A stretch of 64,000 bases of DNA, taken from Vibrio penaeicida (GTDB taxonomy: Bacteria > Pseudomonadota > Gammaproteobacteria > Enterobacterales > Vibrionaceae). The notes beneath the pieces are model-generated. The model saw nothing but the letters and a program-made list of their open reading frames with translations. It was not told the origin of the DNA and searched no databases. The translations under genes were made by a program, and so were the position numbers. The stretch lies in the NCBI RefSeq assembly GCF_030689305.1, contig NZ_JAUYVM010000003.1:124001-188000 (forward strand), read 5' to 3'. Position 1 is the stretch's first letter. The number at the start of each line of letters is the position of its first letter. Positions 18,336-26,265 of the stretch are shown here, piece after piece.

Positions 18336-18683
18336 TTATTTGCTGAGTTTTAAGCCTGTAATTCTGGGTTGTTGGTCTACACAACCGTCGACAAATACAG
18401 TTAGCTTTTTCTCGTTGGTTTGCGCATCCAGCATCATGGTAAAAAGTCTGTCGGCGGCATTGGGCATCTCGTTTTCCAGCGTTGGAGAAATCAGATACAC
18501 GTTTTCTTTAGACGTCCATTGGCATTTTTCAGGATCGTGAAAGAGAGAGGCATCAACAGAAAAACCAGACCGACCGGATTTCCATATAATGTCCTTAACT
18601 TCTTGCTGGCCATCGGTCCAACTACCCGCTGCACTAATCGTGGGTATGACAGAGAGAAGGGAAACAACAACAAATTTATACAT
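18336..18683 (-). CDS. Small secreted hypothetical protein
   Basis: A 115-residue protein with a clear signal peptide (MYKFVVVSLLSVIPTISAAG). The mature part has two cysteines (EKCQW and DGCVD) that could form one disulfide in the periplasm. I recognise no family. It overlaps no other gene and is convergent with the broken ATPase gene. Confidence 0.65.
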   Translation of the reverse strand: MYKFVVVSLLSVIPTISAAGSWTDGQQEVKDIIWKSGRSGFSVDASLFHDPEKCQWTSKENVYLISPTLENEMPNAADRLFTMMLDAQTNEKKLTVFVDGCVDQQPRITGLKLSK

Positions 18684-19100
18684 ATTTTCTAATTACCTTT
18701 ACTCAAGCGAAGTATTCAAAGCGGAAATGCCTGATGTTTAATCCTAAGCTTTTCCATAAAACGCTCGCATGTTGCCAGATTATTGATTAATTACATCTTT
18801 AAAGCTTATGGCTGTAGAAGTGGAAAAGTCAGATTTTGAATAAAGGTCGCTTTTTGCTGGGGTAATCGTTTAAAGCAAGGCTTAAGTATAGTCATCTATA
18901 AATTAGTGGGTTTTTAAAAAAATGAGCTTAAGAGGAAAGGAGAAATCGAAACTTTTTATATGTATAGAGTTCAATATCTCACTTATCGATAAAATGTATT
19001 GTTCGCTGAAAATTTTTCCGTACTCTTCTGCGAGAAACGGGGTTCGTAAAACATCCAGCGCTATGAACACCTAAACATTAATGTAATGTGAGCTTTTATT
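18684..19100. other. Intergenic stretch
   Basis: Between two divergently oriented orphan genes. An open frame of about 50 codons starting near 18921 has no family features and was not called. No operator or RNA gene was recognised. Confidence 0.45.
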
Positions 19101-19700
19101 TTGAAAACCAAATTTGAATATTTTAGTTATTTTCTCGTAACGCTAATAGTGTCAGTAGTAGTTGTTGCTGCAATATATTTTTCCATTAGTGAAAAAGAAG
19201 AACCAAAAAGGGATATTAGTAACTACGTGACTCTAATGGATGAGCTTAAAAACCCAGTAAACCCTACGAAAAAATACATGGAGTTAAAAAAAGAGCACCG
19301 CTGCATAATGGAGTTTGGTTGGGGGTTAAATTTCGACAAATCTGCTAAAGCGTTAACAAGGAACCCACATTTGTTATTGCAAGATCACTACATTGATCTC
19401 GCAGCGGCAGGTATAGAAGTATCACTTAACTACGTTAAAACCATTAAGGTAGACGGAACAAATGCTTGCTTTAGCGCGTTACATTCTAAAGATAGAGTCA
19501 GAGAGATGATCAATATTGATGAAATGTGCAGAAACGAAATAAAAAAAGGATCCTTTGGTGATTTCCCTAAGGTTGATTTTGATAGCTTCTCGGATGAACA
19601 AATCGTTGCAACGCTTTCTATCTTAAATTCTAAATATTTAAGTGAACTCCCTTTTTCAAATACGAAGTTAGAAGAATTTTTAGGTTCTTGCAGTGAATAG
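19101..19700 (+). CDS. Hypothetical membrane-anchored protein
   Basis: A 199-residue protein with one N-terminal membrane helix (YFLVTLIVSVVVVAAIYFSI, residues about 10-29) followed by a soluble, charged domain with four cysteines (HRCIMEF, NACFS, MCRN, GSCSE). It would sit in the inner membrane with the domain outside the cytoplasm. The start is TTG at 19101; no in-frame ATG precedes the membrane helix. I recognise no family. A strong terminator follows 44 bases after the stop. Confidence 0.65.
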   Translation: MKTKFEYFSYFLVTLIVSVVVVAAIYFSISEKEEPKRDISNYVTLMDELKNPVNPTKKYMELKKEHRCIMEFGWGLNFDKSAKALTRNPHLLLQDHYIDLAAAGIEVSLNYVKTIKVDGTNACFSALHSKDRVREMINIDEMCRNEIKKGSFGDFPKVDFDSFSDEQIVATLSILNSKYLSELPFSNTKLEEFLGSCSE

Positions 19701-19744
19701 CTTATCTTTAGGGATTGGGTAGGATATTGAGATTTAATAATAAT

Positions 19745-19773
19745 GCCAGTCAACCAATTGACTGGCTTTTTTT
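19745..19773 (+). terminator. Rho-independent terminator
   Basis: Perfect 9-base stem GCCAGTCAA / TTGACTGGC, loop CCAA, then seven T. Confidence 0.9.
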
Positions 19774-19933
19774 ATACCAGATATTTCATGATTGATATTT
19801 GTACAACGTTAAAATTAGCGTGTAGCCTTTTAAAGTATTTTATATTTCTATGGTTAGAGACAACAAAATAGTTGAAGCGTCTTTTTGTTCAAATAGGTAA
19901 TCAAACAAACTGGCAGTTGCTTTTTTTAAGTCG

Positions 19934-20716
19934 CTAGCTTGAAGTGAGTTTTGCATACTGACCCCAATCGACTTCAAAATATGTATTAAGACTAAGAGGG
20001 GAATATTTTGCGACATTTTCGACAAAGTTAGCATGTGCAGCGACGAGTTGCATTTGAATCAGGATCTCAAATGTTGTTTTCTCTGTGAATGTTGTATCCG
20101 TCACCCATAGCCCTTGGCTTATTATCGGGATGTTTGAGTAGGCTTGTTCAGGAGCACTTTTAGGGTTACCAAAGCCACACGGGTTATCCCCTAAAGAGGC
20201 TAGATAATAACGATGGTTTAGGATTCCGTTCAGATGTTGGGATGTATTTTGGACGGCGAAATCGGATAACGTTTGAGAATTAGAGCTACCTAATGTGACC
20301 CCTCCAGTAGGCTCATCACCGTTGAATCCAGCGTTGAAGCTCGTTGAAGATGTAATTACTTTGGACTCTGGGGTAGTTGGTGGTCCTTCTTGGAGAATGT
20401 TGACTTTCCCACGAGATTGGGCGTCAACCATCACCATTACGTCTACCTGCCATGTATAATAATATTGACTCCAGTGAGTATTCAACATCATTTGACCACT
20501 TATGGCAGACGTAGCAGTTGTGGCCTCTTCGCCAGTAGTTAATGCACCAAGGTTGATGAGAATTCCATTTTTCCCATCGGTTCCTTCAACATCCCCTACT
20601 AAGTTATAGGTGCAGTCGAGTTGAATCTGGGCTGTTTGCGGTATTGTACCACTTTCATCGTATGGATCTTTCAGAGAAAGACTTTGACATTTCATAATAT
20701 TATCGTTTGTTTTCAT
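19934..20716 (-). CDS. Hypothetical protein with a Ser/Gly/Thr-rich beta segment
   Basis: A 260-residue protein without a signal peptide or membrane helix. Residues about 120-160 (SSTSFNAGFNGDEPTGGVTL and on through SNSQTLSDFAVQN) form an alternating polar/small-residue stretch reminiscent of amphipathic beta-hairpins in pore-forming proteins. The resemblance is only by eye. The rest is beta-rich with scattered aromatic residues (HWSQYYYTWQVDVMVMVDAQ). AGG about 9 bases upstream supports the ATG at 20716. It is an orphan, about 430 bases from the next gene. Function unknown. Confidence 0.6.
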   Translation of the reverse strand: MKTNDNIMKCQSLSLKDPYDESGTIPQTAQIQLDCTYNLVGDVEGTDGKNGILINLGALTTGEEATTATSAISGQMMLNTHWSQYYYTWQVDVMVMVDAQSRGKVNILQEGPPTTPESKVITSSTSFNAGFNGDEPTGGVTLGSSNSQTLSDFAVQNTSQHLNGILNHRYYLASLGDNPCGFGNPKSAPEQAYSNIPIISQGLWVTDTTFTEKTTFEILIQMQLVAAHANFVENVAKYSPLSLNTYFEVDWGQYAKLTSS

Positions 20717-21063
20717 GTTATTTACCTAAGCCAAATGAAGTATTTATTGTGTGAAGGATAATTTAATTGTGTTGATATTTAGTCTTCTTGTCCTTATGAA
20801 ATCAATATTTTCTCTCCTTATATCTAGTTTGTGATTATTTAAGTTACCAAAGCTACTAAGGCTTTATTTTACTGACGAAGCAGCCTTGTTTGATTTTCCG
20901 TTCTAGTCGGTTAGTCTTAATTTATTTAATACGTTCACGTCGTTAAGCTCTTGGAATAATTCCAATAAGGGTTTAGTTTCATAAAAGTAGGAAGATTAAT
21001 ACCAACTGTCAAATTGATAGGAATAGATTTTTAGCAGTATAATTTAAGTATTCGAAATCAAAA
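20717..21063. other. Intergenic stretch
   Basis: A+T-rich, with no coding frame or recognisable RNA. It must hold the promoter of the hypothetical gene transcribed leftward from 20716. Confidence 0.45.
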
Positions 21064-21094
21064 AAAACGCTCGATGCAGCACATCGGGCGTTTT
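21061..21094 (-). terminator. Terminator of the S8 peptidase gene
   Basis: A 13-base stem (AAAACGCTCGATG with CATCGGGCGTTTT, one T-G pair) closed by a 5-base loop. The A run at the left edge gives a T run on the minus strand. Confidence 0.85.
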
Positions 21095-21150
21095 AACGAA
21101 TAATGCTTCAATCCATAAAAGAATGGTTTTTCAGCATTGAGCTATATCGA

Positions 21151-22851
21151 CTAATCCAACTCCGCGAAAACAGCTTCTGCACTCACTACACCACCTGAAC
21201 TAGACAGGCTGCTAAATGGAACCAAAGTTTCTGGTGAAGAAGGTTTCTTAACCAGCAGCTCTGGGTACGTTGTTGAGTAATCCTTCAGCAACTCTTTTAG
21301 CTCTTTTGCTGACAAATCAGGGTAACGAGACCAAATGAGTGCCGCGACACCAGAAACAACTGGCGCAGCCATACTTGTGCCACTGTACGCGGCGTAAGTG
21401 TTGTCTGGCGTGGTCGATAACACTCTGTGACCCGGTGCAAAAACATCAACGGATTTCTGCCCGAAGCTACTGAAGTAAGTAACCAAGGTTTCATCTGCCA
21501 ATTTCGACGAAGCGCCTACATCCATCCACGTTGGGATAGGGTAAGAAGCGTAGTATTTAGCGAATCGGTTTGGATAGCTTGGCTTGATGTCGTTGTCGTT
21601 ACGGCTGTTACCCGCAGAGTGAACAATCAATACGCCTTTGCTGGCAGCATATAGGAAGGCGTTATCAACAATGTATTTACGAGGTGAGTAGCTTTTACCA
21701 AAGCTCATGTTGATGATTTTCGCGCCGTTATCGACAGCATAACGAACCGCATTGGCGATGTCTTTATCGCGCTCATCACCATTTGGAACCATGCGTACTG
21801 CCATGATCTGCGCGTAATCTGCCACGCCATCTACACCCACATTATTTCCACGTTCTGCGGCAATAATACCGGCGACGTGTGTACCGTGTCTGCCGACAGG
21901 TCCTTTCACGTCGTTGTTACCATAGCCCCTTTCCCAAGGGTTTCTTGGGTCGTCCATCACAATGTCTCTACGAGGATCAAAGTCTAGGTTGTAGTGGTAG
22001 TTAATGGATTCTTGATAGCGGCTTAAACGCGAATCGAGGTAGTCAAACGAGCGCCACTTTTCAAACACAGTAAGCAGCCCTTGCGCGGCAACAACCACTG
22101 CTGGGTCGGAATGCGTCAGCAGAACTTGAAGCCCTTCTTTCGTGAAATCGGTGTGCGCGACAACAGCCAAAATATCGGCTTTGTACTGATTCGCTTGAAC
22201 AATGGCTTGGTTAACTTCATCTAATGCGTTTTGGTAGTAGGTTACCGACTCTAAGTAATCGGCTTCCACGCCTTCGTAGTAGGTGCGTTTTTTCGGCGGG
22301 ATCCAGTACCCTGCTTCTTTAAGGCGAAGGTACTTTTTGTATTCACGGGTCACTTCTAGGGTGTCGTGATCCATGTTGATACCAACTGAGTTCCCCAAGA
22401 AATTCCAGCCATGAACATCATCGATGTATCCATTGCCATCGTCGTCGATGCCGTTGTCTGGGATTTCATCTTCGTTAGTCCACAGCTTATTTTTCAAGTC
22501 TTCGTGTTCAACATCCACACCCGAATCCAATACCGCAACAATGATAGGTTGAGGCTGAAGTGGTGGCATAAGGTGGTCGTAAACGAAATCGACGCCAGAG
22601 CCTTGAATCACAGAAGAATTTGGCGAAGCATTGAACCAATCACCGCGGTGTGCGGCTGGGTCGCTGAACATATTGCGTGAAAGCTCATTTCGCTGAACGG
22701 GGTGAGAAGAGTGATCTTCAACGATGGTGCCTTTCACATTTTTTATGAAAGGGGAGTTGATAGGGTCTTCACCAACGTCAGCGAAGGCAGAGAAGCTGCT
22801 GCACGCGGTAACGGCTATCGCGAGCGCTGAAAGTTTATATCCTTTATTCAT
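21151..22851 (-). CDS. Secreted S8 (subtilisin-like) serine protease with a large insertion
   Basis: A 566-residue protein with a signal peptide (residues 1-24). The subtilase triad is Asp109 (VAVLDSGVD), His322 (GRHGTHVAG) and Ser493 (SGTSMAAP), with oxyanion Asn415 (HSAGN). Asp to His spacing is 213 residues, against about 30-40 in classical subtilisins; the extra part (about 160-310) is helical and charged. The start of this stretch carries NGIDDDGNGYIDD, an Asp-rich, calcium-site-like motif seen in many secreted S8 enzymes. There is no C-terminal accessory domain. The product is likely exported and then released or held in the periplasm. The substrate is unknown. Confidence 0.9.
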   Translation of the reverse strand: MNKGYKLSALAIAVTACSSFSAFADVGEDPINSPFIKNVKGTIVEDHSSHPVQRNELSRNMFSDPAAHRGDWFNASPNSSVIQGSGVDFVYDHLMPPLQPQPIIVAVLDSGVDVEHEDLKNKLWTNEDEIPDNGIDDDGNGYIDDVHGWNFLGNSVGINMDHDTLEVTREYKKYLRLKEAGYWIPPKKRTYYEGVEADYLESVTYYQNALDEVNQAIVQANQYKADILAVVAHTDFTKEGLQVLLTHSDPAVVVAAQGLLTVFEKWRSFDYLDSRLSRYQESINYHYNLDFDPRRDIVMDDPRNPWERGYGNNDVKGPVGRHGTHVAGIIAAERGNNVGVDGVADYAQIMAVRMVPNGDERDKDIANAVRYAVDNGAKIINMSFGKSYSPRKYIVDNAFLYAASKGVLIVHSAGNSRNDNDIKPSYPNRFAKYYASYPIPTWMDVGASSKLADETLVTYFSSFGQKSVDVFAPGHRVLSTTPDNTYAAYSGTSMAAPVVSGVAALIWSRYPDLSAKELKELLKDYSTTYPELLVKKPSSPETLVPFSSLSSSGGVVSAEAVFAELD

Positions 22852-22991
22852 TGTGTTTGCATCCTTTTATCATTATGTGCTTAAAAAGCGACCTGAAGAT
22901 AAAATGGATAGAGTTGAATATCATTCGCCATGTTTATGAAATGCGCAATTGATTCCATAATGCAATGTATTTCATATGAAAAAGTATTATA

Positions 22992-23020
22992 CTCAAGAGA
23001 CCTCAAGATGCAGGATTCAG
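22992..23020. repeat. Half copy of a Vibrio-type palindromic repeat
   Basis: CTCAAGATGCAGGATTCA in this stretch matches one arm and the loop of the complete palindrome at 48057-48109. The remaining intergenic sequence from 22852 to 23103 contains nothing else that I recognise apart from the upstream region of the S8 gene. Confidence 0.5.
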
Positions 23021-23103
23021 AGCTTCATATACGGTTTCAGTTCAAGAAAAAGAATGCGGTGGAATGACGAGTCCTTTCCAAATTCTTTGATATACATTTC
23101 TTA

Positions 23104-23127
23104 AATGGGAGGCATAAGCCTCCCATT
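23104..23127 (-). terminator. Terminator of the HbpS-like gene
   Basis: Perfect 10-base stem AATGGGAGGC / GCCTCCCATT with loop ATAA, about 50 bases after the stop codon. Confidence 0.75.
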
Positions 23128-23177
23128 ATTATTCTTTAAATTCAGCTCGTTAGAGCAATTTCTTTAGGCTCAAGGTA

Positions 23178-23675
23178 TTAGAGCACTTTTTTAATCGCGG
23201 CTTCTGCACAAGCAACATCAAGGTGACCACCCGGAGCACCACCCACGCCGATTGCGCCGATGATTTGGTTATTCACTTTGAGTGGAATACCGCCCGCCAA
23301 TAGCAATAAGTTGTCGTCCATGTCTTTCAATGGTTGCAGAATCGGTTTTTCTGAAATGGTCTTCATTAGGTTTGCTGTTGGTTGCTTCATGCTCACAGCG
23401 GTGAACGCTTTCTTACGTGAGCTTTCTAGTGTGTGAGTGCCTGCGTTGTCAGCGCGAAGCTGCGCCACGACCCGTCCGGCGGTATCCACAACCGTGGTGC
23501 TCACACGGTAACCTTGTGAATGGCATTGGTGTACCGATTCCATCGCTAATTTAAACGCGGTTTGTGAAGCAATGTTAGCGACGTTCACGGTCTTATTTTC
23601 TGCGGCGAAAGCATTGGTGCTCATCAATCCAGTTAACGTAAGTGCAGCAGCGAGAGCAGTGTGTTTGATGTTCAT
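23178..23675 (-). CDS. Secreted HbpS/GlcG-like (DUF336) protein
   Basis: A 165-residue protein with a signal peptide ending ...STNAFA at residue 24. The mature part is a single DUF336/Haem_degrading domain: YRVSTTVVDTAGRVVAQLRA near residues 57-76, ending GAIGVGGAPGGHLDVACAEAA. In Streptomyces the exported family member HbpS binds haem and works with the SenS/SenR two-component system. Here the gene is divergent from a sensor kinase/response regulator pair, and a palindrome of the kind bound by OmpR-type regulators lies 80 bases upstream. The functional link is inference. An outer accessory role for the sensor or a redox/haem-binding role is plausible. Confidence 0.85.
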   Translation of the reverse strand: MNIKHTALAAALTLTGLMSTNAFAAENKTVNVANIASQTAFKLAMESVHQCHSQGYRVSTTVVDTAGRVVAQLRADNAGTHTLESSRKKAFTAVSMKQPTANLMKTISEKPILQPLKDMDDNLLLLAGGIPLKVNNQIIGAIGVGGAPGGHLDVACAEAAIKKVL

Positions 23676-23755
23676 TTTTTCTTCCTCATTATTGGCGGTT
23701 TTTGTTTGACGAACCCATCCTATAAGAAGCGGAATTACGGAATGCTTTCACCAAG

Positions 23756-23771
23756 ATTACAAACTTGTAAT
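23756..23771. promoter_or_regulatory. Palindrome upstream of the HbpS-like gene, likely response-regulator site
   Basis: ATTACAA-AC-TTGTAAT is a perfect inverted repeat with a 2-base centre. This is the same layout as CusR/CopR-type boxes (ATGACAA-N2-TTGTCAT). It would lie near position -40 to -50 of a promoter with a TATAG-like -10 (minus strand, around 23718-23723), which fits activation by the adjacent OmpR-family regulator. Confidence 0.55.
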
Positions 23772-23818
23772 GTTCAAATTATCCGCAAAAAAGCTGTTAG
23801 AATTTTCCCCGTAAGTTA

Positions 23819-24097
23819 GGGTCTGTTGAACTTTCGCGGTTAAATTTTGTTCGATTTCTATGCGTTTTAATCGCGGCGCAAGGTGTGTAGCCTATGTTTA
23901 AGAACATAAGTATTTCTAAGCAAATACCTTGCAACAAAGAGTAAAATGCATAGAAACGAACCCTTTGGGCAGCATTTGTGGCTTATTTCTACTGCGTTAT
24001 CGCTCATTGATGTAGAGCGACTACACCGAATAAGCTCTGCCTTGTATAAATCACCCACAAATTGCTGCAAAAATCATCTCGAAAGATCAACAGACCC
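23819..24097. mobile_element. MITE-like element with 18-bp terminal inverted repeats
   Basis: The ends GGGTCTGTTGAACTTTCG (23819) and the complement of the right end match at 17 of 18 positions. TA flanks both ends, fitting a TA target duplication as made by IS630/Tc1-type transposases. The 279-base interior is non-coding. It folds into a long hairpin (arms about 23850-23885 and 23930-23960, sharing TTTCTATGC and GCAAGGT) and a second one (about 23970-24068, GCAGCA and TTTGTGG arms). A solo end occurs at 59139. Confidence 0.75.
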
Positions 24098-24116
24098 TAT
24101 TAAGAAGGAAGCCAGA

Positions 24117-24797
24117 GTGAGAGTGTTACTCATTGAAGACGACAGCTTTATCGCTGATTTTGTTATTCAAGGTTTAGAGCAAGAAGGGTACAGCGTTACT
24201 CACACTGCGAATGGGCTAGATGGTGCGCATCTTGCCAAAAGTGAACCGTTCGATATTCTGATTCTCGACATTATGCTCCCCGGGAAGGATGGCTTTCAGA
24301 TTTTATCTGAGCTTCGTGGTGAAGGGCACGCGATGCCTGTGATCATATTAAGCGCCAAACATTCAGTAGAAGAGAGAGTGCAAGGGCTAAAAGCAGGGGC
24401 AGATGATTACTTAATTAAGCCGTTTGCATTCAGCGAATTGTTGGTGCGTTGCCAAACCTTATTGCGTCGAATGTCGGTCTCGTCTACCCAAAACAACACT
24501 CTAAAATACCGCGATGTGGAGCTCGATCCTCTTAAGCGAGATTTAAAGCGCAGTGGCAAAGTGATTACCTTAAACCAGCGAGAATTTGCGCTGGCGTATT
24601 TGCTGTTGCAGAACCCAGAAATGGTGCTGTCGAAAACCAATATTTTGGAATCGGTTTGGGGGTATCAATTCGATCCTCAAACCAACGTAGTGGATGTATT
24701 GGTTTGCCGCTTGCGAGCCAAATTGGATAAAGGCTTTGACCAGTCGCTTATTCATACCATTCGAGGGGTAGGGTATGTCCTCAAAGCAGAACATTGA
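24117..24797 (+). CDS. OmpR-family response regulator
   Basis: A 226-residue protein starting at a GTG with AAGGAA six bases upstream; the open frame extends upstream only through the MITE. The receiver domain begins VRVLLIEDDS, with the acidic pair Asp8/Asp9 and phosphoacceptor Asp51 in LILDIMLPGKDG. The conserved lysine is in LIKPFAF. The C-terminal winged helix includes LNQREFALAYLLLQNP and ends HTIRGVGYVLKAEH. Its stop overlaps the kinase gene by 23 bases. The TCS probably acts on the HbpS-like gene through the palindrome at 23756-23771. The MITE ends only 19 bases before the start codon, so it has replaced or altered the original promoter region. Confidence 0.92.
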   Translation: MRVLLIEDDSFIADFVIQGLEQEGYSVTHTANGLDGAHLAKSEPFDILILDIMLPGKDGFQILSELRGEGHAMPVIILSAKHSVEERVQGLKAGADDYLIKPFAFSELLVRCQTLLRRMSVSSTQNNTLKYRDVELDPLKRDLKRSGKVITLNQREFALAYLLLQNPEMVLSKTNILESVWGYQFDPQTNVVDVLVCRLRAKLDKGFDQSLIHTIRGVGYVLKAEH

Positions 24798-26199
24798 GTT
24801 GGCGCTGCAACAAGCCAAAAAGCAGCTGTTTACCCAGTTTATGACTCTGCTATTTGGAGGTTTGGTGGTGATCTTAATGTTGATCGGCATTGTGTTTTTC
24901 TTCGACTCGTACCAAGAGGAAAAGAAATACCTGCACAGCTTATCGACGGAGTACCAACGTATTCTCACCTACGAATCGGACGAAAAATTGGTGCATGTCA
25001 TCGAATCTAATCAACAGCGATTGTATGAAAACCATATTGCTGTGTATTTGTCAGATGAGAAAGGTGCGCTGAATTATCTAGCAGGGGACGAATTTCCTAT
25101 GTACGGGCTAGAAAAATCGGTGATGGATTGGGATTCGCAGAATTTCGCCTATTTCCTCACGCAGCCTCATCTTGCGATTCAACTGACGGGTAAAAAACAG
25201 GTCTTTCGCTTAATAGTGGATTTGAATTCTCGTTATGCTTCGGCGTTAAAAAACTGGCTGATCACGTGCTTTTCTGTGGTGCTATTGGCATTGATTACCG
25301 CTCTATTGGTGCATCGGCTGTTAACCAAAACATTGCGCCCGTTATCCCATCTAGCGGAAGATATTCAACGCTTAGATGAAGGCAATTTAAGTGACATCGC
25401 CACAACCCATGTAGGGAACGTGAGTGGGGGTTTTGCTTTGCTTTACAGCAGCGTTCATAACATGTTGAGCAAGCTGACAACCTGCATTACGACACTCGAT
25501 AGAACGTTGGACGCCATTGCACACGATTTACGAACGCCCCTGACTCGTATTCACTTAACCGCAGAAAAGGCGCTGTCTCTCCCTAACCTTTCCCCAACAC
25601 CAGAGCACCTTATACAGTCGAATACCACGCTTACCCAAGCCCTTAGCGATTGCGCCGAGAACTCAACCCAAGCCAATAACTTGCTCACGGCGCTAATGAA
25701 GCTTAATGACGAGTTAACGGGGAAAAAGCCAACCCTGTTGGAAAACATCGACCCCAATACCATCGTGAAAACGGTCGCAAGTTGGTATGAAGACATCGCA
25801 GAGGTAAACGGTATCACGTTGAATCTGGAATTGGCGGATAGCCATTTAGCGAAAGCCGATGCCAATAAACTAACGCAAATTATTGTTAACGTGTTGGATA
25901 ATGCTTTGAAGTACACGCCAGAAGGCGGAACCGTGACCCTTTCTACGGCGGTTAATTCGGCACACCAATACCAAATTTCTATTGCAGACACGGGTATTGG
26001 CATTGAGCCGGAATTCCACGAGTTGATCTTTAAACGTTTATTCCGAGTCGACGAAAGCCGAAACTTAACGCACGGTTACGGGCTGGGGCTATCGTTAACC
26101 AAAGCCATGGTTGATAGCCTAAATGGGTTGATTTCAGTGGAGTCGGAGCTGGGAAAAGGGAGCCGTTTTAACATTGTGTTAGAAGCGGTGGAAGCGTAA
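24775..26199 (+). CDS. Sensor histidine kinase
   Basis: A 474-residue kinase. Membrane helices at about 21-44 and 161-182 enclose a periplasmic domain of about 115 residues. A HAMP domain follows, then the H box LDAIAHDLRTPLTRIH with His250 as the phosphorylated residue. The N box is NVLDNALKYTPEGG, the G1 box ADTGIGI, the F box FKRLFRVDESR and the G2 box GYGLGLSLTK. All catalytic motifs are present. It is translated in overlap with the response regulator. The signal is unknown; the HbpS-like neighbour suggests haem or redox stress, and the palindrome style suggests the metal-responsive Cus/Cop branch as an alternative. Confidence 0.92.
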   Translation: MSSKQNIELALQQAKKQLFTQFMTLLFGGLVVILMLIGIVFFFDSYQEEKKYLHSLSTEYQRILTYESDEKLVHVIESNQQRLYENHIAVYLSDEKGALNYLAGDEFPMYGLEKSVMDWDSQNFAYFLTQPHLAIQLTGKKQVFRLIVDLNSRYASALKNWLITCFSVVLLALITALLVHRLLTKTLRPLSHLAEDIQRLDEGNLSDIATTHVGNVSGGFALLYSSVHNMLSKLTTCITTLDRTLDAIAHDLRTPLTRIHLTAEKALSLPNLSPTPEHLIQSNTTLTQALSDCAENSTQANNLLTALMKLNDELTGKKPTLLENIDPNTIVKTVASWYEDIAEVNGITLNLELADSHLAKADANKLTQIIVNVLDNALKYTPEGGTVTLSTAVNSAHQYQISIADTGIGIEPEFHELIFKRLFRVDESRNLTHGYGLGLSLTKAMVDSLNGLISVESELGKGSRFNIVLEAVEA

Positions 26200-26217
26200 T
26201 TGATTTATCAGCAAGTC

Positions 26218-26260
26218 CATCAGCCGCTAGCACTAAGTTTTACTAACGGCTGATGTTTTT
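26218..26260 (+). terminator. Terminator after the two-component operon
   Basis: Stem CATCAGCCG / CGGCTGATG with a 20-base loop, followed by five T. Confidence 0.8.
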
Positions 26261-26265
26261 AAGAA

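Noticed and set aside
18921..19075. Open frame of about 50 codons before the membrane-anchored hypothetical gene
   Set aside because: No family features, and only a weak fit of codon use; judged chance.
19840..20034. Minus-strand frame overlapping the 3' end of the hypothetical gene at 19934, possible frameshifted continuation
   Set aside because: It does not look like a continuation of the protein, and the gene has a normal stop at 19934.
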